Source: Carex sylvatica
Lineage: Eukaryota; Streptophyta; Magnoliopsida; Poales; Cyperaceae
DNA length: 64,000 nucleotides
Direction: 5' to 3'
Assembly (NCBI GenBank): GCA_964058845.1
Contig: CAXKVR010000026.1
Coordinates: forward strand, 205,001 to 269,000
The translations under genes were made by a program, and so were the position numbers. Below are positions 11,848 to 24,150 of this stretch, in pieces. The notes below the pieces were generated by a model. The model saw only the letters and a list, made by a program, of their open reading frames with translations. It was not told the DNA's origin and did not search any database. The first letter of the stretch is position 1, and each line of letters opens with the position of its first letter.

Positions 11848-13615
11848 GTATTCTTAATATTTTTTGAAATTGACATTTAATCTTATAATTTATTATTGAC
11901 TGTTTGGTGTATAGTATATATTTTCCTTTGTGGTATAAATGACATCCCAATAGTAATAGTATGATTTCTGTTTCAAAAAATTAAGTCAATATTTTTGTAA
12001 AAAGAGGTCATCAATAAAACTGAACTTTTTTCTTTTAATTTGTTACAAAGGAGTAGATAATTTTCTCTGGCCTACTTCACCATCGATAAAAGCACAATTG
12101 TTTTTGTTTTGTAAGTAAACTGTGAATTAAAGGACCCCATGTATAGTACTCCAGCATCTTTTAGATGTTATTATCGAGAATTGAACATGTGTAACCAAAG
12201 AGAGACGAGAACTCATGCTACTGCACTAAGATTGCGGTTGTAAGAAATAAATCAATTTTTCAATTCATTTCTACGGCCTTTTATCTGTTCATCTAACTTG
12301 TATCATATACAATAAGACGGGTATGGGTAAGACTTGTTTCGATTAGCTTATTTGGTATGGGCATTAATAAATTTTTTATGTTAGCTTAATGGATAAGGAT
12401 ACTAGTAAAAACTACTTTCTACCCATTATCCTATAAGATATATAATTATGAAAACTAAAATTATTATTATCTACACGGTTTTCTGAAACTTCTATTCAAT
12501 AAAAATATGTTTCAAGCATTTGCAGTTATTTTTGGTGTTGTTACAGTGTAGTGTAGAACAACAAAAGTGAAATTACGTTTACATTTCATCTACTTTGGAG
12601 ATTTAAAAAATCAATTGATTAGAGAGATTTTTTCATTATCATTCTCTTTTATAATCTTTTTCATTTTATACTTGATACATACATAATAAGATTATCAATT
12701 AAATTATTTTATACTTGATACATACATACTTGATACATACATACATAATAATATTAATTAGGGAGCGCAAAATGCATTTTATATTATCTAATCTTCTAGT
12801 TTTCTGTCATGATATGAAATCGATTAAGATATTACATTTTTATATTATTTTGCATTTGTGACACAAAATTGTGTCCCATGAAAGCAAATTCGGTAGTATG
12901 TTTTAATCTATTATAAAATATCAGCGAATTTAAATTACAATATGCAGACATTATTTGTTCATACCATATATATTTGAGTAATTTTTTTACTACTGTTTTA
13001 TAAGTTCTAGACTCCAATTATTCAGCAAAATATAACAATTAAATGTTAACAAAAAAAAGTAAGTCATATTGATAACTAATTAAATTGTTTTGATAATAGT
13101 GGTAACCAATTCGATGATCGTTAAAATAAAATGTTGTTAAAAATTTAGATAGATTGTATATAAAAATAAATTTAATTTTAAAATAACAGCACAATTAATG
13201 CACAGTTATCTATATTCCAGTTTTGAAAGAAAGTATGATGGGGTGGAAATCGAGACAATTAGTCAACAAAACATCACATTTTTTTAAAAATTTGATGTTT
13301 GGTGTTTGTCTAACAAAAATTATAAAACTAATAAAGGGGGGGGCCTTGTTTCACAAAAATCCCATGCATGTGTGTTTGCATCTGTTAGGATTCAAATTAG
13401 TAAACAAAGGTGTAAACAAGGACTGCATTTTACTTGAAAAACAATATTTTCCAGCTTTTACATGTATCATAATTAAATTCATTATATATATATTAAACAT
13501 CCCTCTCTGTCCTCCTCCGACACTTCCTCTCAAGCAACCCACTGATAAATTTTAGCAACTTGATAATGTCAGATTTCTGTCATGCATCATTAATAGTGTT
13601 TCTTTTGCATTGCAG
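11848..13615. other. Spacer upstream of NLR copy A
   Basis: AT-rich and collinear with 32384-34295. Short frames on the minus strand have no protein-like composition. A CT-rich stretch at about 13500-13535 could be a leader of the NLR gene, but I see no clear promoter. Confidence 0.4.
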
Positions 13616-13770
13616 TTACTTGGTGGAGCTTGCAGTTGAATTGGTTGTGAGGGAGGGAGGGAAGGAAGGATTAAACTGTTTTGAATTAACAAGGATAGCA
13701 AGAGAGATATATATAGGCGGGGAGAGAGGGAAGGAGGGTGGGGTGTTATTTTAAGAAAGTTGAAACAAAG

Positions 13771-16700
13771 ATGGATGCTATACCTTTCATAAAAGAAATT
13801 CTATCTAAACCCTTCCTCAGACTTTTTTTATCAGACCAAAACTTAGTGAGCAATCATTTCCTAGGGATAAACCCGGGGCACACTGAGGACCAAAAGCTGT
13901 ATAATATTCAGTATATGAAAAGGCGGTCTGGACTATTAGGAACTTTAAGGAGGCAGATTTTTGACCCTTTCAGCAAGTGCATAGAATGGTTTAGTTATCG
14001 TGTCGTGAGAGATTATAAGAGAGAACTAGATGGTTGGGTTGATGAGTTGGTTTCCGGCAATTATTTGGAGCACACCGAAGTAGCAGGTGAGTTAGAGCAC
14101 AAAGTCGACATAGATGCAGTTATAAACTCTCTTCACGATGTAAAAAGCATGGAAGACTTGGTTCTTGCCAACGCAAATAGTTCAAACTGCCTTACAAATG
14201 ATGAGAAGAGCATAGCAATCCTTCTCATAACAGCATTTCCAGCTCTTCGTGAGCTCAAAAACCCTAATAAAATGCTCGGGTTCTTATTAGAGTCAACCTA
14301 TGAACTGGACGATCTCCCTGAACTGATTTGCAAGGCTTGTGAGGGACAGCCTCAGGTTCTTCTCCTTATAGGGAGTCTCCTTTCAGTCAAACCAAGGGCC
14401 TACGACACATGGAAAAGGGTGAAAGATGATCTTGACAAGATCAAAGAGTCCAAAAAAGGTGCTTCTGATAACCATGTGTGGAACATTTATACCTACTGCT
14501 ATGATGATTTATCTTTCTTTCTCAGAGCATGCTTTCTTTATTTAGCATGTTACCCAATGAATTATGATATTCCTGCAAGATCTCTAACAGAGATATGGAT
14601 TGCTTGTGAAATTGTTGAAGAACTGGATGGAGAGACTATAGAAGATACTGCAAATAAGTATCTAGAGCAACTTGTTCAAAGGTATTCTCAATATTTCCGA
14701 AAATTGACATTTGATCTTATAAATTATAGGTGATTAATTGTTAGGTCACTCTACTACTTAAACTGAGGATGGTTTATCCATTTCTGGCTTAACAAACATC
14801 CCAATAATAATTGGATGATTCCTTTGTAAACTGAATTTCATCAATTAAACTGAATTTTTTATGATCAATAAAAGCACCATTTTTTGTACTTCTCAAGTAA
14901 ACGGTCACTCTACTACTTTCAAGAGAGGAGACAAAAAATGGTTTTCAATTCTAATAATGGTCACTCTAGTCTCTACTACCATTTTTTTTTTACCTTTTTA
15001 GCAGAATACCAACTAGAAATGAGTTTGGCTAGTATAACATTAGTGTCATTTCAACCTATATAACACCAACTCTAAAACCTATCAAATCGACTTCAAACAG
15101 TGAATCCAAACCGTTCAAACCGATCTACTTTTTTAGTTGTGTTTACATGCAAAATTTATTACTTTTCGAATTTATTTAGTATTAAGTCAAGCGGTCAAAT
15201 ATGTGAGTTTTTAAGTTAATTTTAATACATTAATTTTTCAATATTTTTACCGCTTGATTTGATACTAAAATAACTCGAAAATATAAAAAAATTGTATGTA
15301 AACGCATCACTCATAATGTAAATCGGTTTGAACGGTTTCGATTAGTCGTTCGAAGTCGATTTGATAGGTTTTAGAGTTAGTATTATATAGGCTGAAATGA
15401 CATTGATGTTATACTAGCCAAACTCACTAGAAATATACAATCTAAAAATATACAGTACTCCCCAAGAACAAAGAAATTTTATATTCATTTATGCAAATTG
15501 ACTCTTTATTTTATTATAGATAAAAAGATCATGTCCATCTTGAAATTTTGTTCTTTTTACATATATGTACTTGTTGTTTATTTATTTTCCTTGTTGCTTG
15601 CAGGTCGTTAGTTTGGGTTTCAAAGAGATCAATCTCAGGTGAAATCAATTGTTGCCGAGTAAATCAATCTATTCATGAATTTTGCATCAAAAAATCCCGC
15701 GAGGATAAGTTTTTGGTTGTCAATCCAAACCAGCGTGAAATGGAATTAGTGCACCGTGTAGCATTTTATAATGATCACAAGAAACAATACACGGAGGGGG
15801 AATTTATAAAAAGCGGGAATATTGAAGCCCTTTCTGTACTCTGTTTTGATTTCGATATGAATGTTTTGGGAGAAAACATTTTGGGACAAATCCGCTATCT
15901 GGAAGTGTTGGAATTGAGGAAATGCGCAATGCCACACACATCTTTACCTGGCATTCGTCTCCTCGATACTCATATACTAAAATATCTGGGCTTGAGGGGT
16001 AGTAACATATTTGAGCTTCCTGAAAATATTGGGGGCTTCGAAAAGCTAAAAACCTTGGATGTTAGAGATACAAACATAAAAACCCTACCTGAATCTCTAT
16101 GGAACATCAAAACACTTCGTCATGTATATGTCAACTCTAGCCCTCAGATTAAAGGCCCACCCTCGACAGCAAATTTTGAAAACAGTTACGGTTCACGAGT
16201 CATGGATAGAAAACTTTCCCCAGTTTCTTAGCAACCTGAGAAAGTTAGCACTTTCAAATAGGGACAATCCAGACTCCAAACCAAATTCATACTGGAAATC
16301 TATTTCTAACTTGTTGAGTAACATGGTTAATCTCCTCTCAATGACAATTATAGGCGACATTGTACCATCAGAGTTTGTAGATATCAGGGCCTTCCCGAAT
16401 CTAAAGACGGTAAAGTCAATTAAATTTGAGGGAGAATGGATTTGCCGGAAACTGTTTATAGATCATGTTAAGTTTCCACCAAATCTTGTGAAGCTCACCT
16501 TAACCAAGTCTGGTTTGAAGGAAGACCCCATGTCCACGCTAGAAAGACTACAAGCACTGAAATATCTGAGTTTACAAGATGGAGCATACACAGGGATGAA
16601 AATGATTTGTTCCGCAAATGGATTTCCACAGTTGCAGTTCTTAGAACTTTTCAAATTGGAGAACTTGGAGATTTGGGAGGTGAAACCGATGGCTATGTCA

Positions 16701-16790
16701 CAACTTACCACACTGCGTGTTGTTCAATGCCTAAAATTGAAGAACCCTCTTAATCTAGAGCATGTTACTGATAAAGTAATAGAAAATTAA
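13771..16790 (+). pseudogene. Truncated NLR resistance-gene homologue, copy A (frameshifted)
   Basis: Exon 1 runs from ATG 13771 to 14681 and exon 2 from 15604; the GT-AG intron 14682-15603 joins AG|G into the Arg of LVQR-SLVWVSKRS. The protein shows the second half of a CC-type NLR: a GLPL-like GQPQVLLLIGSLLS, an RNBS-D-like FLYLACYPMNYDIPARSL, a degenerate MHD region (CRVNQSIHEFCI) and leucine-rich repeats. No P-loop, kinase-2 or coiled coil is seen upstream. Compared with copy B, 17 nt are missing at about 16171-16178, so the frame is lost and stops at 16231 (512 aa). The remaining LRR sequence continues in another frame to 16790. Its intron carries a MITE. Known NLRs detect pathogen effectors; this copy is probably non-functional. 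Confidence 0.85.
15021..15425. mobile_element. 405-bp Mutator-like MITE in the intron of NLR copy A
   Basis: The ends GAGTTTGGCTAGTATAAC and GTTATACTAGCCAAACTC are exact reverse complements, and the inverted repeats continue for about 80 bp with mismatches. Both flanks carry the 9-mer ACTAGAAAT (15012-15020 and 15426-15434). The paralogous intron in copy B has a single ACTAGAAAT at the same place and no element, so this is a filled site with a matching empty site. The 9-bp duplication points to the Mutator superfamily. Confidence 0.92.
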
Positions 16791-18665
16791 AATGCTTCTT
16801 TATGGCTCTTGCTTTTATTCAGTTCCTTTTAATATTTTTTCTTTCTCCATGTGTCCCTTGTTTGTTATGTTTCAGTTTTAATGTTTGTTGTGTGCACTCG
16901 GTATCATTATGTTAATAATAATGTATGTTTGGGATTACATTGAGTAAATTTCATGTTTTTAATGGATTTGTTGTTTCCATTAATTGAAATGTTATTTTTA
17001 TTCTTTTTTATTTTATTTTTTATTAAGCATATTGTGTCGTGATTATAGAACGGTCATGATCTAATGATTTTCATAGGGGTGTCAATGACACTCTTTTATC
17101 CGTTTACTCGATCCCTATCATATTAGACAAAACGGGTATGAGTAGAATTCTTTTTTGTTAGCTTATCGGGTATAGATAAGGGTAAATATTTTATTGTTAA
17201 CATAATGGGTAATTTGTTAACTATTTTTTGGTTGCAATTTTGTTTGTTTATTGGAACTATAATTTGATTACAAGATCACCATATGTCAGTAAGTTATTAC
17301 AATGAAAAAATGAATTAAGACGTTTGTAAAAAGTCACTTATTTGATCACATTATCTAATAATTTAACATGCCCTCTTCAATTTTTGCATTCAAATCAATT
17401 CAAATTAATAATATGCATTTTTTGTTCTCTTCCAAAAGTAAATAAGAGGTAGGCCATTCCAAAATGAGCTGTGCTATTTGCTAAAATTGAAAATTAATCT
17501 CTTTATGTGCCAATCAAAGCTGGAGAGAGATATAGTAATAACAAATTAATGCTAATTCTATTTGCTCATAGCTGTGTATTTAGAAAATTGATATTTTCAG
17601 GCGCAAGTTAAGTGCAACAATTATCTCCATTCGTTTTTTTTAATTGTTTTTTAATTGTTTTAATTGTTTTTTATTGTTTTGGTTTTGTTGCAAAATCTCT
17701 CCATTTAGATCTGTGCACGTATGTTTTTGCAATTTTGCACTGAAAATATTCAATAAATAAATAATTTGCATAATATATACCAAAAATGAATAATAGTAAT
17801 AGAAAATAAATAATAGAATCATCCTCTAATAAATTAATAGCTTCGTTAATCATAACATTTTATGGATCTAGAAATCATTAATAAAATTTAAATTTAGCTT
17901 CATTAATTTAAACTTAAAAAAGTGTAAAGATTGTCAAAAAAATAAAAATAAAAAATCTTTGACAAATAATTCTCAATCTAAATAATTCTCAAAGCCATTT
18001 TTCTTTGGTACATTCTATAAAAAATTATTAGCATTATCCTCATATCAACCAAAACATTTTATGAATCAAGAAAGCCTTAATGAATTTAAATCATAGGCAC
18101 ATTAGTTTAAGCTTGAAACTTAACATTAGAAGTATAATTTATATAATAATTATATTAGAGTGAGGCTATGGTACTATGCATTGCGCATATTGGCTCGCGC
18201 TATGAATGTTATCTAAAAGCAACCAGGACAAGAAGTATAGATATTATTCTATACTAATTTTCATTAGCAAGTTACAACATTCTACAAGTGTGGTGTTATA
18301 TTTGAAATAGTAATAAAATGTTTGTTTCATTCCCCATAAAGATGTCGTACATTTAGTCATTTAATTTTGGTAAAATCAGTTTGACTCGACCGGTTTAACC
18401 GAGTTAGCACCCGATTTAAATCGATTTTAACAATTCTGACCTGCTAATTAGTAATCGGAAGATTGAAGAACGAATTAATTTTGTTAGAAGTTTGTATAGG
18501 TTTTCGATTTGAGACAAATCGTTAAATGAGCTTCATGATTCAAGCTAGACCATGCTCTCCTTAGATAAACTGAACATATTTAATTTTTACTTCTTTACAT
18601 ATGTTTATTTTTATATGCTGTGTTTAAATGATGCTCCTCCCAAAATTCATCTTTAACTCAAAACT
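16791..18665. other. 3' flank of NLR copy A, end of duplication
   Basis: Collinear with 37052-38283 apart from indels. It contains the NLR 3' UTR region, AT-rich DNA, a MITE left-end fragment (18157-18215) and a repeat of GCAAGTTACAACATTCTACAAGTGTGGTGTTA (about 18270-18301), also found near 28757. Homology with copy B ends close to 18665. No other gene is seen. Confidence 0.5.
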
Positions 18666-19152
18666 TCTGTATATTATGTATGTTATTTGTTAATAATTAT
18701 TCCAATATTTTATTGTCTATGCAATTAGTAATTTATTCTCTCTGACTATTTCTATATGCTTGTATTTTAATTTATTATACTAGTAGACTATATAAGTGGA
18801 CTTATATTTACATATTTCAACAAATTTTTATTTTTATTTTTTCTTATATTAAAAAAATATTATTATTTGCTTTTCTACGTGAAATCCATTAGATTAATAT
18901 TTTTTATATGTATTTGTATTATATTATATTCGTAGATTATATAGTGTAATTAATCTTTTGTTTTAACATAAGTTTACAAATTAACTTTTTACAATTTTTT
19001 CCTATTTTTTTTAATACAAAACAATTTTTGAAAAAAACCAAGTTTTTGAATTGACTCGGTTGATTCCGACTAACTCTGATTACATGGTCAAATAACCTAT
19101 TTTGATACCAATTCCGATTCCGATTTTCGAAACCTTAGTAAAAAGTGGAAAG
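18666..19152. other. AT-rich spacer with repeat-like end
   Basis: The stretch ends with ACCAATTCCGATTCCGATTTTCGAAACC (about 19105-19132), similar to 45220-45330. This suggests a diverged non-autonomous DNA element, but I could not find both termini. Nothing codes for protein. Confidence 0.35.
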
Positions 19153-19620
19153 TGTCGAATATTGATTCAATAGTTGAGTTAGTATATTCCGTAATTAGCA
19201 TAGAGTCTATATTTAATATATGTAGTAGCAGTTTCAGCATAATAGACAGCAGGGGCATTTTAGGAAACAACAAAAGTTATATTTAGATTAAAACTGTATT
19301 TTTAGAAAGTAGTGGGTGGTTATTATTCAGGTATAGAGTAGTGGTTTAAAAACGTATGTACTTTTGTAATTTGTGATTGTAAAAAAATAAAAAAATAAAG
19401 ACAATTGAGCAATTTTCAGAAATCTCTTTGAATTTACAAGCACTTTTCCTATTTATCGATTCTCTGTACTAGTTCTTACCAAAAAAAAGTCTGCTATATA
19501 CAGCCCCATTCCAACAATCTTTGGTATCAAAGCAAGTCGATCCATTGGACACTGTGAACATAACTCAACCGGCAGAGGTCGCGGCAGAGGTCCTCTCAAG
19601 TAGACAAATTTTAAACATTC
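19153..19620 (+). mobile_element. Copia 5' LTR and primer-binding-site remnant
   Basis: A stretch beginning TGTCGAATATTGATTC and ending CCATTCCAACA (19153-19516) has the TG...CA limits and AT-rich promoter-like body of a small LTR. It is followed four bases later by TTGGTATCAAAGC, the initiator-Met tRNA primer site typical of plant Copia elements. Only about 100 bp of leader follow before another repeat. No second LTR and no target duplication were found, so the element is truncated. Confidence 0.55.
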
Positions 19621-19865
19621 AAATAATTTAGTATAATTAAAGTCAATCGGTCAAAATTAGAAGGTTGCTAAATTAATTTTAGTGCATTCATTTTTTGAAC
19701 GTTTTTTGACCGATTGACTTTGTATTGAATTAATCCAAATATTTAAAATTTTCACATGTAAACGAATCACTCGTAAAATAGACAGGTTTCAACGGTTCGG
19801 ATTTATCATTTGAAACCGATTTAATGAGTTTTGAAGTTAAGCTCACCAAACACGTTGGTGAGCTT
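19585..19865. mobile_element. Partial relative of the 15021 MITE
   Basis: The internal words AAGTCAATCGGTCAAA, TTGACCGATTGACTT, ATGTAAACGAATCACTC and CAACGGTTCGG with GAAACCGATTTAATGAGTTTT match the middle and right half of the MITE at 15021-15425 in the same order with many changes. The terminal inverted repeats are not complete. It is probably a truncated member of the same family. Confidence 0.5.
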
Positions 19866-20329
19866 AAGAACACCCTAGTTCTACTCTTTTAATTATATTA
19901 AATGGAAAGAAAAATGTGAAAGAAGATGGTATTCAGGTTTTACATACTATAATGTACTCTATTTTTAATCTTACTATTTTATCAAACAAGTGTTCCTCAG
20001 ATGGAATTAAATTTTTAATTAATTCTCAACTTTTAAAGAGGGCTGCCGAATATCCTCAGGGAGTGAACGGAGGGGTTACTTGAACCGATTGAAATTGGGA
20101 ATTGAATTCTGTGGCCCCCGGACAAAAAATTCCTACTTCCAAAGTTACAGTTTAAAAATTAAATGTGACCAGACCTACATTTCAATGACTGAGGGGGTAA
20201 AAAATTCCTGCCCCTCGGAGGCAGGTGATCTCCTTCCTTGAAATAGTATAGGAGATTGATTTGTTTTAATAAAAAATGGTTTAGGAGTTTAATTATTAAA
20301 AGATGGGGATATAAATAAAATAAATTTAG

Positions 20330-20570
20330 ATTGGAGAGATGCATCCATGTGGCATTATTGTGCGTACAAGAAAATCCAGTTGATCGACGCATCATGTCAG
20401 ATGTGATCGTGTATCTTACTACAGAATCTATAGTTTTGCCAGAGCCTAAACAGCCCGTCTACTTCAATGTAAGAGTTACAGAGGAAGTAGCAGTTGTTGA
20501 CCCATCAAATTTTAACGGCTCTGCATGCTCTATAAATTATGTCACCTTGACCAACCCACAAATCAGATAA
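20330..20570 (+). pseudogene. Last exon of a receptor-like kinase (fragment)
   Basis: After an acceptor-like AATTTAG the frame reads LERCIHVALLCVQENPVDRR, then MSDVIVYLTTESIVLPEPKQP and VYFNVRV, and ends at a stop at 20570. This is the end of kinase subdomain XI and the C-terminal tail of plant S-domain (G-type lectin) or cysteine-rich receptor-like kinases, where the consensus is RC.H.ALLCVQE...DRP.M..V. The usual P of DRP is R here. No kinase core exon precedes it: upstream there is only repeat DNA. The remnant sits 89 bp before the APO4-like start codon. Confidence 0.8.
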
Positions 20571-20659
20571 TTTTAGTGCTTGTATATTGCTGTAAATTAA
20601 GATGACATCAATTAAAATGGAAGTATATATATTTCTGGCCAAATGCCTTCAATTTTCCC

Positions 20660-22472
20660 ATGATTTCGTTTATCCCTCTCAAATCCTGCCAAATCAGATT
20701 TGCTTCCACTGCTCCGTTCCTCTCTCCCTCCTTTGCTTGCTCCGTTGCTCCATCTTCACCAAACCTAATTGTCGATTTGCATCCACGGTAAATTTCACAA
20801 ATCCTCTTTGATCTCCATTTTTTCTTTCATTTTGAAAATTTTGAAATTCCATGCAATTCCTAGTTTAGTAATTCCATACAATACTACTTGCTTACATACA
20901 GCTTCAGTGACATTGAGACCATAGTAGGAAATATCGGCCGATACTGCGATCCGGATCAGCCGATACGTATCGGTATCGGCCGAGACCGATCCGATACCTT
21001 GCCGATATTCGCAAATTTTGTGTTTTTCGTTCAATTTCTATCATTCTGGTCCGATTTTGGTCATTATTTGTCTGAAAACTTAAACCCGTGATTGATTAAA
21101 TAGAGTATAAACTATGCACATCCTGAAAACTCATCACATTCATTGATTAAATAGAATATCAAGTATCAACTATGCTGAAATAGAGAAATATAAATCCGTG
21201 ATTAAAGATGTTAATAATATTTCATTTGAATCTACAATTAATGTTTTTCTTTTTTTTGTACCGGGCAACAATATCCCCATTTTTATTATAATACAAACGA
21301 CGATAAAGTTATCCAGCCAGCACGACATAATTTCTGGCAGTGAAATAGTGTGTTTATGATTTTAATGTTTGTCTTATATTGTATTAGTTGATTATTTGAT
21401 TGTAATCATTTATCTAAATATAAATTATTGATAAATTAATTTTTTATCAATTTTTTCCTTTTTTATAGTGGAAAACAAGCTTCTAGTCAAAAAGTCCAAT
21501 TTTTCGATCGGAATCGGCCGGAACCGATCCCGATACCGATATTTCCTAGTATGATTGAGAAAAGGAATGAAGCAGCAGCGGCATCTATTCTCCTTCATCC
21601 AAATGTAAGAGAGATATTATGCATCCAAAATAAATTGGAATTACCTAAAACCAATGATTCTAAAGCGCGCCAGAAATAGCACAAACTACTACCCAATAAG
21701 GTGCATAGTACCAGTAGCAGAGGAGGTAATTAGAGAAAGACATGTATTAATACAAGGTGTTTCAGCTCTACTCCAAGTTATTCCTGTCAAATCATGCGAG
21801 TTTTGCCCTGAAATTTATGTAGGTGAGATGGGTCACTTGATGAAAACATGCTCCGGTTTGAAGCAACTGTCGAAGAACCAACCTCACAAGTGGATTGACC
21901 CACAATTAAAAGACATTCTGGTACCAGTTCAGACCTATCACCTTACCGACAACCTTTTTTATTTCACTCGCATCCCTGCTGTTCTAGAGCTCTGTTACCA
22001 GGCTAGAGCTGACCTCCCACAAAATCCAAATGCCTTGGAAGGAATGCATAGTTTTTACCTGTGTGAGATCATAAAAAATCAGGAACGGATAGCAAACTTG
22101 ACTTTGAAAGCATGGGAGAGACTTAGATTCGGTGTTCGAAAACTGTTATTAGTGTACAATGCAAAGGTATGTGAGCATTGTTGTGAAGTTCACGTGGGAC
22201 CCACAGGACATGAGGTGAGAACATGTGGGATGTATGAGTACGAGGCATGGAGAGGTGACCACATGTGGAGACGCACAGAGGTGGATGACATTATGCCACA
22301 GAATATCGTGTGGCACAGGCGACCACAGGATCCTGTTGTGCTGGAGGATAGAGGAAGGGGCTTTTATGGCCATGCACCGGCTGTCATCGAAATTTGTGCA
22401 CAAGCCGGTGCAAGAGTGCCTGAAAAGTACTTTTGCATGATGAAGGGGAATGGTTTAGCACCAAAAATGTAG
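20660..22472 (+). CDS. APO4: APO4-like organellar protein, two exons
   Basis: APO proteins are plant-specific organellar proteins with two APO domains (DUF794); APO1 of Arabidopsis promotes intron splicing and photosystem I accumulation in plastids, and APO4 is predicted mitochondrial. Exon 1 (20660-20787) encodes a Ser-rich, acid-poor leader, MISFIPLKSCQIRFASTAP..., suited to an organellar transit peptide. The intron 20788-21613 (GT-AG) joins CG|A into an Arg, followed by YYASKINWNYLKPMILKR, an arrangement as in APO4. Exon 2 runs to the stop at 22472; the total is 328 aa. Each APO domain carries a zinc-type motif: C104, C107, H117, C122 and C229, C232, H242, C247, then W, YHL or VWH and PAV.E.C. 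The intron holds a 634-bp hAT element. The start and exon 1 are inferred from phase and composition. Confidence 0.85.
20920..21553. mobile_element. 634-bp non-autonomous hAT element in the APO4-like intron
   Basis: The left end CATAGTAGGAAATATCGG and the reverse complement of the right end, CATACTAGGAAATATCGG, differ at one base. Subterminal regions are rich in CCGATA and CGGCCGA. The flanks are ATTGAGAC (20912-20919) and ATTGAGAA (21554-21561), a 7 of 8 match fitting the 8-bp duplication of hAT elements. No transposase is encoded. Without it the host intron would be about 184 bp long. Confidence 0.8.
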
Positions 22473-22804
22473 TTAGTTGTACCAGAAATGTCATTCGTTG
22501 TATTATAGAGCAGTTTTGTTTAGAAATGGGTAATTTTTTTATTAATATTAATATTATGTGGCTTTTTTTTTTTTTTGACAATAAGCCCGTAGGCATTGGT
22601 TGCTATAAATTTTTAAGCAGTTTTGTTACATGGAAATCGAAATTGACCAAACAAGTAAAGTCCTACAAAGACTACATGTACCTGATTCCTCAAGTACCAC
22701 CTAGGATCTGGTACCAGTATAGTATCTCTCAAAAGCTACTTATAAAAAGGAAAATTGCAGTACAGGAATTTAAGACTACATTTCTAATCCCTATTAGCTG
22801 AGAA
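22473..22804 (+). other. 3' flank of the APO4-like gene
   Basis: This holds the presumed 3' UTR (poly-T run at 22563-22576) and then sequence that runs into the LINE fragment. The short frames here have no recognisable family. Confidence 0.4.
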
Positions 22805-23850
22805 ATTATATATGTCTGTGTTGAGGGTGCCTTCTACAACTATCCCTTCAATGACATCTCCATAATTTGCTCCATCAAACATCTGATTTGAGGTTCTCAC
22901 CCAGTTTACCAGTATATTTTCACCTTTCCTCTCAGTTGTTGGTACAGCCTGATGCACCTTGCCACCATCTCAGTAGCTCTCCATGAGGGGAAATTGCACT
23001 AATCTTCACCTGAATGTACAGCATCTACAATCACCTTATAGTCTGACAGTATCAGCGCTTCTGTATTCCACTCCTGTGTTTGTACCAGTGCCCGGCACAG
23101 TACCGTTGCCTCTGCTTGGGTTGCATTTATCGCTGTAACTGGAGCCTCTTGCGTCCTGGTAAGTCTCCCTTGCTGATTGTACCACATGATTTCCATCCCA
23201 GCCTTACCATTTGTGTCCCATGACGCATCAATCATCCCTACCCATCTGTTTTTCTCTATAATTACTGTGTGGGTGACTCGGCTCTGATGTGTCTGCACAG
23301 TTAGCTGCTGGTTGCTGACATGGAGCATTTTGGCTCTGGCAAGGACAGTGGCTTTGTTGAAGCAAGAGTGCTTTGTGGAAGCATCTGACATTGCAGATGC
23401 CGAGCCCCTTCCTCAATTGGTGCACATATCTTGTGCTATGAAATAAAGGGCATGTAGCTCTCTTTATCTAATTTGCCCCATAGGAAGGAATTTTCTGAGA
23501 ATGACTTTGACCTTCTCAATCGTGCGAGAGGGTTAACTTGGCAATAGACATGAGTACCGACTTGATCAAGGTCACACGTTTGCAAAAGAAAGTACATTTA
23601 CCTTCCAACCTGCTAACTTGGAATAAATCTTTTCAATCAAGAGGTGGTGAGTTAGGTCTTGTTGGGCTCTGGCATTCCCCAAGGTATTTTTCACCTTCTG
23701 TTGCAACTCTACTGAACCACAGTCCACAGAGAGGATTTTTGTGGGTTGATAGCCAAACCCAAACAGGAAGCAAAATCTTCAAAGGTTCTTTTGTATTGAC
23801 TGATTTCTTGATGTCTGGCTTTTTTGTCATTTGATTGGGCATAATTACAT
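22805..23850 (-). mobile_element. LINE fragment with RNase H domain (copy B end)
   Basis: On the minus strand the segment 23850-23400 gives the same reverse transcriptase tail as copy A (GIC NVRCFHKALL). It then jumps to an RNase H-like domain at 23391-22999: WVGMIDASWD with the first catalytic Asp, QAEATVLCRAL with the Glu, and ALILSDYKVIVDAV with the second Asp. This is the reverse-transcriptase-like RNase H found at the end of plant LINE or gag-pol-derived frames. Stops follow. The join lacks about 200 bp that copy A retains. Confidence 0.75.
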
Positions 23851-24150
23851 GATCAAGTATTGCGTTGTAAATGAATTTAATAAAATTGGGATAATTTACA
23901 TGTCAAAACTTGTTGATAAGCAGCAACAAATTATTAATAGATTATAGTAAAAATAAATAAATATACAACTACTTGAGAATCGTGTGTGAGCAAATGCAAA
24001 TGACAGAACGAAAATAATATTTAGATATCTCCTTTTTTGTCATATGACTTTTTTTTTTTTTTAAGTTTTTAGGTGACAAGCAACTTGAATGATTGATACA
24101 CACTTAAAATGATAACTCTTGATTTATTCAAACATTATGGTAACTCTTTT

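Larger units (their letters stand above)
3396..18665 (+). repeat. Segmental duplication, copy A
   Basis: Matching landmarks in the same order link this segment to copy B, with offsets rising from about 19.87 kb to 20.69 kb through indels: the LINE fragment (3393 and 23400), LINE C-terminus (7026 and 26960), the CT-rich leader (8485 and 28490), the NLR mini-exons (10377 and 30738; 11739 and 32273; 13616 and 34296), the NLR gene (13771 and 34440) and the tail ending CTTTAACTCAAAA (18650 and 38270). Copy-specific insertions in A lie at about 6093-6880, 8904-9871 and 15021-15425. Confidence 0.85.

Noticed and set aside
13738..13770. Upstream GTG start for NLR copy A
   Set aside because: The extra residues are not conserved in copy B, whereas the ATG at 13771 and 34440 and all following residues are.
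19521..19534. Possible tRNA-related sequence TTGGTATCAAAGC
   Set aside because: It is the primer-binding site complementary to initiator-Met tRNA following a Copia LTR; no cloverleaf is present. The same applies to 39180-39192.
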